This document shows, one piece after another, positions 58,257-64,000 of a DNA stretch of 64,000 nt. Position numbers and translations under genes: made by a program. Origin of the DNA: Phaseolus vulgaris (lineage: Eukaryota > Streptophyta > Magnoliopsida > Fabales > Fabaceae); contig NC_023758.2 in assembly GCF_000499845.2 (NCBI RefSeq), forward strand, positions 23,363,366-23,427,365. Reading direction: 5' to 3'. The notes under the pieces were generated by a model. The model did no database searches. It saw only the letters and a program-made list of their open reading frames with translations, and had not been told where the DNA came from. The stretch's first letter is position 1. Every line of letters begins with the position of its first letter.

Positions 58257-60470
58257 AGCCGATAATAAATTTGTTGAGAAAAGATGAAGCCTTCAAATGG
58301 AATGAACAATGTGAGCAAACTTTTTCCATGATTAAGAAAATGATAGTTGAACCTCTCATCTTAGTTAAACCAGTGTCAACCCAACCAATAATTGTATATC
58401 TAGCAACTTCACATGAAGCCATAGAAGTAGCCTTGATCTAAGAATACCCCAAAAACCAATATACTTCTTGACCAGAGCCCTACAAAACACCAAAATTAGA
58501 TACCAATTAGTTGAAAAAATAGCCCTTACCCTTGTGTACACGACAAGACGTCTCCGACCATATTGTCAGAATCATCAAATAATTGTGAGGACCGACTGTC
58601 CAATAGCAAAATTTTTGAGAAAACCAGAGCTTGCATGTAGAATGGTGGCATGGTCAGTGGAGCTTTCAGAATTTGGAATCAGATACAAACCATGAGGAGC
58701 GATCCTAGCACAATATCTTGCAAATTTCATTATTAAATTGCCGACAACAACATCCGAGCATGACGCATGGATCTTATATGTTGATGAATCATCAAACAAG
58801 AAAGGGAGTGGAGCAGGAATTGTACTAGAAGGACCGGGAAGTTTTCAACTAGAAATGGGTTTGAAATTTGAATTTAAAATTTCAAATAAACAAGCCGAAT
58901 ATGAAACCTTAATTGCATGATTAATTCTCGCTAGAGACAATGGGAGCCCAGAACGTCCTATGCAAATGTGATTCTCAACTAATACTGGGCACATAAAAGG
59001 TGAGTATCAGGTAAAAGATCCTTTGTTACTAAAACATTATCATAAAGTTTTCAACATCATGCAAAGATTTAGTAATGCCGAGATCAAGCATATCCCAAGA
59101 GAACAAAATTCAAAAGCAGACTCATTATCTAAACTGGCAAGTCAACGAAGGCTGACTCAACTAACTCAATTATACAAAAAACCATGAATAGTCTGACAGT
59201 TAGAGTTGAAGAGTGTTCAGTAGGTGTGACAACAAAAGATGACTGGATTAAATCATATAAGGAAGTAAAGAATCAAGAGCAAGGTATTGAAAACGATGTT
59301 AAAATGACAAGAAAAGTTGCCAAGTTTGTCATTATAGGAGATGAGTTATATAAGAGGGGACATTCAACTCCACTGCTAAAGTGTTTTTCCGAAGAATAGG
59401 CCGAGTATGTGATCCGAAAGCTTCATGAGGGACTTTGTAGACTACATTATGGTGCACGAACGATTGCAACAAAAGTTTTGCGAGCTGGATGTTATTGGCC
59501 AACGGTACGAGAGGATTTTAATGAATATGTGAAAGCTTGTAAGAAATGCCAAGAGTTTGGTAATCTTAATCATATACCATCTCAAGATTTACAAGGAATT
59601 GTTTCACCTTGGCCATTTTCCAAATGGGGGATGAACATTCTCGGTCCATTTCCGTTAGGATGAGGACAAACAAAGTTCTTGGTTGTTGTAGTGGATTACT
59701 TTACAAAATGGATATAAGACGAAGCTTTGACAAGAATAACTGCTCAACAAGTCCAAACATTCGTGTGGAAAAATATAAGTTGTAGATTTGGTATCCCACA
59801 TACTATTATAACTGATAATGGCCGACAATTTACTGATAAAAAACTTATGGAATTATATGCAGATTTTGGAGTTAAATCTATATCAACCTCAATGGAACAT
59901 CTGCAAACAAACAGACAGGCATAGTCCACCAACAAAGTCATCCTCGACCAATTGAAAAGAAGACTTGGGAATGCAAAAGGACTACGGGTCGAGAAGTTAC
60001 CAGAGATATTATGGGCATATAGATGCACGTCGCAAACAACAACTGAAGAAACTCCATTCAACCTTATATATGGTACTAATACCATGATACCAGTTGAGAT
60101 AAATGAACCAACTTTGCAAAGACAAATAGAAGACTGGAACATAAACAACGAATGTTTAAGAACCGATTTGGATTTGATTGAAGAGCTCCGGAAGAAAGCA
60201 AAAATAAGAGAAGAAGTAGTAAAGAGAAGAGCATGAAAAAAGTTTAATGCCAAAGTAAAGGCAAGAACTTTCAATGAAGGAGACCTTGTATGGAGAATGA
60301 GAACCGATGCAAGAAAGGATCCAACCCAAGGAAAATTAGCATGAAACTGGGAAGGCATGTTTCGAATAATTGAAAATTTGCAAAATGAAGCCTATAGATT
60401 GGAAAAAGTAGATGAAAAGATAATACCAAGAACATGGAATGCAAGCCACTTAAAGTTTTATTTCAACTAA
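58257..60470 (+). pseudogene. Outer Tat-type pol (RT end, RNase H, integrase)
   Basis: RT/RNase H connection starts INLLRKDEAFKWNEQCEQTF (58264). RNase H covers about 58770-59150 with LYVDESSNKKGSGAGIVLEG, where DGSSN is usual. H2C2 and integrase core cover 59409-59924 (VLRAGCYWPTVREDF, then PHTIITDNGRQFTDKKL), with the C-terminal part to 60470 (EGDLVWRMRTDARKDPT; TWNASHLKFYFN then stop). At least six stops, many explainable as G-to-A or C-to-T changes (for example TGG to TGA). Same domain order as the inner copy but AT-richer and more decayed. Confidence 0.85.
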
Positions 60471-60629
60471 GAATTATGTGTAATGTCAAGCATCAATCAT
60501 TCTGTAAAATCTTTCGGTCAAGGATGGTTTCTCATGTATAAAGAAATTTTTATTCGAGATCAAACTACTTAACGAAGAAGTTATTCATATAAAGGTTAAA
60601 TTACTTAATCTATCAATATTCCATTTCAT

Positions 60630-61095
60630 TCAAATCTCTCTATCTAGGAAGCTTTCACTCCAGGTGAAATCCCTCCCGAGAGTGTACTTTATATAACTCA
60701 AACCTTTCGGTCTAGGAAGCTTTCACTCCAGGTGAAATCCCTCCCGATAGTGCATTTTGTAACTCAAACCTCTCGGTCTACGAAGCTTTCACCCAGGTGA
60801 AATCCCTCCCAAGCGTGTACTTCAGAATTCAAACCTCTCAGCCTAGGAAGCTTTCACTCCAAGTGAAATCCCTTCTGAGAGTGTACTTCGTATAATTTAA
60901 ACCTTTCAGTTTACGAAGCTTTTACTGCAAGTGAAATCCTTCCCGAGAGTGTATTTCGTAATTCAAACCTCTTGGCTTAAGAAGCTTTCATTCTAAGTGA
61001 AATCCCTTCCGAGAGAGTACTTGGTATAATTTAAACCTCTCGCCTATAAAGTTTTCACTACAGGAGAATCCCTCCCGAGAGTAGATTTCACAACA
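60630..61095. repeat. Tandem array after the outer Tat pol
   Basis: About seven copies of a roughly 65-bp unit containing CTAGGAAGCTTTCACTCCAG, GTGAAATCCCTCCCGAGAG and TGTACTT. It occupies the same place, between pol and the antisense ORF, as the arrays of the inner element, but the sequence differs. Confidence 0.9.
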
Positions 61096-61144
61096 AAGTT
61101 TTCGGCCTCTGATAGGTTTTTTTGTAATTGACTTATCTTAAGCT

Positions 61145-61340
61145 CTAATGCATTATCTTTTTCATATCGACTTGCTTAGCAGCAGATAAGTCAGACAAGC
61201 CTCCCTCCAACCTTTGGATTTCACCCCGAAGTCCTAATCTTTTGGCAATTACCCCAACAATTTCATCCTTTAACGACTCTTTTTCAACATCGAATTGCGC
61301 ATGAATATTTGATAACTCCTTGATTTGAGTGGTCAATGAC
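61145..61340 (-). pseudogene. Antisense extra ORF fragment of the outer Tat element
   Basis: 63 codons on the minus strand, a coiled coil (TQIKELSNIHAQFDVEKESL, then GEIQRLEGGLSDLSAAKQ). It stands antisense to pol just as the coiled-coil part of 40931-52930 does to the inner pol. Cut off at 61346 by a Gypsy LTR. Confidence 0.55.
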
Positions 61341-61346
61341 GAGTTG

Positions 61347-61882
61347 TGATGGTGTAGCCTTCATTCTGAATTGTTTTCTTGGAATTTTGGTGAACTTATG
61401 CGGAAGCTTGATGGAAGCGGACAAGGAGGGATCTAATGGAACTATGGTTTCCTTGAAAGTGCATGAGAGGTAGGGAGAGTGATTGGTTGGGTCATATTAC
61501 TTGGAAAGGTGAAAAAGAAGATCAAGGTGTTTATCCTAGAAAGGGCTAGACAAGGGAGTGAGAAAGGTTGCAAACTTGGGCAGCAATTCACTCATATATT
61601 TGATCTTAGTAATTCATGAACCAAGCACCTCAATTTATAGGAGAGAGGGTTGAACATTTTGGAGCCAAGATTTCAAAATTCAAAATAAAACTCTCCAATG
61701 AGAAGGTGTCATGTGGAGTCATGCCTTCCATGTTGAGCTCACACCTTCCATACTAAATCCTCTCCACTCCTAGGCTGTCATGTGGATGTCCATGTGCTCC
61801 ATGCCAAGGTAATTTTTGTCCTCTAATATACCCTAGACGTTTTAGGGTTACATTGGGCTTAAAGAAATCTAATTGTTATCTT
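61347..61882. mobile_element. Gypsy LTR fragment
   Basis: It starts TGATGGTGTAGCCTTCATTC and follows the 41518/51466 LTR sequence (GAATTGTTTTCTTGG, GCGGAAGCTTGATGG, TTGGCAGCAATTCACT-like) with many differences, so it is a sister family. Interrupted at 61883 by a Copia element. Confidence 0.7.
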
Positions 61883-64000
61883 TGTTGAACAATATGCTTT
61901 GATGCCTCCAAATCCAAGAGAAAAGCTTGAAGACCTTGTTGTTGGGTGTGTGCGTGTTGTCTAGTTGTTTGAAACTGGTTAATTCACTCCTTAAGATGAT
62001 CCAAGTTCATTTGAATCTTTAACCTTTTGAAAATATGGGTTTTCTAAAAAAAGTTGTTGAAATTTCAACAGGTTGAAATTTCGAAACAACAGGTTGTTTT
62101 ACCTTAGTAGTTTTTTAAAAGGTTTTGAAAAGCTTGACTTTGTTGTCAAGTCAATTCAACCGATTGTTTCGACAAATCAACCGATTGATTTTCTGAAAAC
62201 CTTAACAAAATTTTGGTAAGTGGTTTTAATATGCTTTAAATGATCCTAACTACCTTGGCTCCTTTATTAAATGCTTTTGACCACTTGGTTGGTCTATATA
62301 AAGGTGGTTTTATCCTCCTTATGTTGGAGTAAGAATTTTTTTTTATCAAAAACAATTTTTCCAAGATTTGAAAGAGCTTTGGATCATTCTTAAGTGTGTG
62401 GAATAGGATTGGGTTGTAATTCTAAATTTTAAGATTTGTAATACCCATGTGTAATATATTCCCTTCTTCCTTGATTACTGTATTTGTGTTGTCAAGGAGT
62501 GTTGTGTGTTCTTGAGGTGTTCAAGATCAACACTTTTGGTGTGGTTTACCAAAGGTAGTGTGTTTCTTGAGGGGTTCAAGGTCACTACTTTGGTGTGTGG
62601 TGTTTGTAATCTGGTTTTGATTGCATAGTGGAATACCCAGTGGTTTCTGGAGACTGGATGTAGCTCTTGGTGTAAGAGTGAACCAGTATAAATTTGTTTG
62701 TGTGATTCTCTCTTTCCCTAAACTCACATATATCTGTTTTAAGTTGTTTCTATTAACTGCTGATAAAAGCAACCAGTTGAATCGCAAAAACAACTGGTTG
62801 ATTTTCTAGAAATCAACTAAAACAGCTTTGTGCATTGCTTTCCTTATTTTCTTTCTGTGTGATTCTTCATTGGCTTTCATTATACCTTCAAAGTTTGCGA
62901 AAATATTTCATAAACAGCTCACCCCCCTCTTGTTTAAGGCCATATATTCTAACAATTGGTATCAAAGCTTGGTACTTGAAAAATACTCAAGTTTGATCCT
63001 AAAAATCTTTTTCTTATGGTTGAAAAATTACCCTTTGGGGAGGGTGCATCAATAAACAGACCACCTTTATTCTGTGGTTTGAATTACCAATTTTGGAAGG
63101 TACGTATGAAGATCTTTGTTGAATCTCTTGATAAAGGAATATGGGATGCAATTGAAAATGACCTTTTTATTCCTAAGTCTGAAAAGGATGATGTTTTTAT
63201 TGAAAAACCTTGATCCCAATGGACTGATGCAGAAAACAAAAGAGCAAAGTTTGATTGCATTGCAAAAATATTATCACCTCTACCTTAAATTCTAATGAGT
63301 TTTTCAGGGTCTCAAAATGTGGATCTGCTAAGGAGATGAGGGATACACTTGAAGTAACTCATGAAATAAAGACAACAATGAGAAGAAGTCAAGCAAGAAG
63401 GAAAAGAAAGAAAAATAAAAAAGAAGTTAATCTGTGTTTGATGGCCAAGGAAGAAGATGATGCAAGTAGTGTAATTTCTTGTACTTCTTTAAATACTGAA
63501 AATTATAGTCAACTTCTTCAAGCTTTTAAAGAAACATATGAGGAAGTTAATCGTTTGGCACTCTTAAACAACCGATTAAAAGGGTTGAATAACTGGCATG
63601 AAAATAGAGTCAAGGAACTAGAAGAAGAGTTGGAGAATTCAAAAACTGATTTTGAAAATCTTGAAATTCTTTACAAGAACTCTCTGGTTTGTGAAAATTG
63701 TGAATCTCTTGAAAAAAAGGTTCACTACCTTGTGAAAATTGTGGATAAGCTTTCAAAGGGTAAATCCAACTTTGAGAATGTCTTGGCATCTCAAAATTGT
63801 GTTTTTCGAAAAACAGGTTTAGGTTTTAATCCACAGAGCAAGTTTTCGAAGCCTTTTTCAAAATTGCCAGAAAAACAATCGATTGAAAAATCGAAACGAG
63901 GTGTTCACAAAGAGAGGCCGTTCTTTTAGATTCTGCAATATTAGGAAATATTTTGTTCCTAAAGGTATTTCGAAATGGGTTCCTAAGGTTTCTGAGGTTC
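61883..64000 (+). mobile_element. Copia retrotransposon, 5' part
   Basis: The 5' LTR 61883-62954 (1072 bp, TGTTGAACAATATG to ATTCTAACA) is of the same family as the solo LTRs. PBS TGGTATCAAAGC at 62957-62968 resembles the tRNA-Met complement. Gag begins at 63016; the remainder and 3' LTR lie outside the window. Confidence 0.88.
63016..64000 (+). pseudogene. Copia gag, broken
   Basis: It starts MVEKLPFGEGASINRPPLFC, then YQFWKVRMKIFVESLDKGIW, the usual N-terminal gag (DUF4219/UBN2 type). A TGA follows EKP at 63213; the frame then shifts, resuming in the 224-codon frame 63255-63929. That frame has a join MRDTLEVTHEIKTTMRRSQ, where a gag segment seems deleted, and a coiled coil (NNRLKGLNNWHENRVKELEE). 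A further shift near 63930 leads into FCNIRKYFVPKGISKWVPK, the end of a zinc-knuckle region. AACAATCGATTGAAAAATCG inside this frame echoes the LTR motif. Confidence 0.8.

Overview
This is nuclear DNA of a flowering plant, almost certainly a legume and probably of the bean/soybean group (Phaseoleae). It is AT-rich, has spliced genes with GT-AG introns, and is packed with nested plant transposons. The tribe assignment rests on my recollection of legume WUSCHEL proteins and repeats; no search was run.

The one clearly intact host gene is a WUSCHEL (WUS) orthologue at 18015-19552 on the + strand. It has three exons and 287 codons, with homeodomain, acidic stretch, WUS-box and C-terminal EAR-like motif. 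It sits in a roughly 7.5 kb island (about 14.1-21.7 kb) in which I recognise no transposon.

Left of the island: 1-7450 is the 5' part of a CACTA transposon. It has a four-exon TNP2-like transposase on the minus strand broken by one in-frame stop, the start of a second element gene at the window edge, and a captured fragment of a host organellar-type ribosomal protein L22 gene. 7788-12967 is a second, degenerate CACTA-like element carrying LTR fragments. 13062-14134 is a solo Copia-type LTR with a perfect target-site duplication (TSD).

Right of the island: a 26-bp GC-rich minisatellite (21.66-22.44 kb); a solo LTR (22789-24967) with another solo LTR nested in it, both with perfect TSDs; a LINE relic split by a 1.9 kb CACTA-type element (25768-27647); and a decayed Copia polyprotein (28.45-30.1 kb, minus).

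From 32 kb to the end is a nest of LTR retrotransposons. A Tekay/Del-type chromovirus with both LTRs (32076-39670) lies next to, perhaps inside the LTR start of, a Tat-lineage Gypsy element on the + strand. That element shows PBS and gag start at 39.7-40.35 kb, and pol, a tandem-repeat array and an antisense coiled-coil ORF at 58.26-61.34 kb. Between these two parts lies a second Tat-type element in the opposite direction (40.36-58.25 kb), truncated at both ends. It in turn was invaded by a complete Gypsy element (41518-52192, minus) with both LTRs, PBS, polypurine tract and TSD. That Gypsy element carries two solo LTRs, one in its 3' LTR and one just upstream of gag. The window ends in a Gypsy LTR fragment interrupted by a Copia element (61883 onward) whose 5' LTR, PBS and damaged gag are visible.

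Relative ages can be read from the nesting. The Tat elements are oldest, then the 41518-52192 Gypsy, then the solo LTRs inside it. Nearly all transposon genes are broken by stops or frameshifts; the CACTA transposase is closest to intact. No rRNA, tRNA or CRISPR was found.
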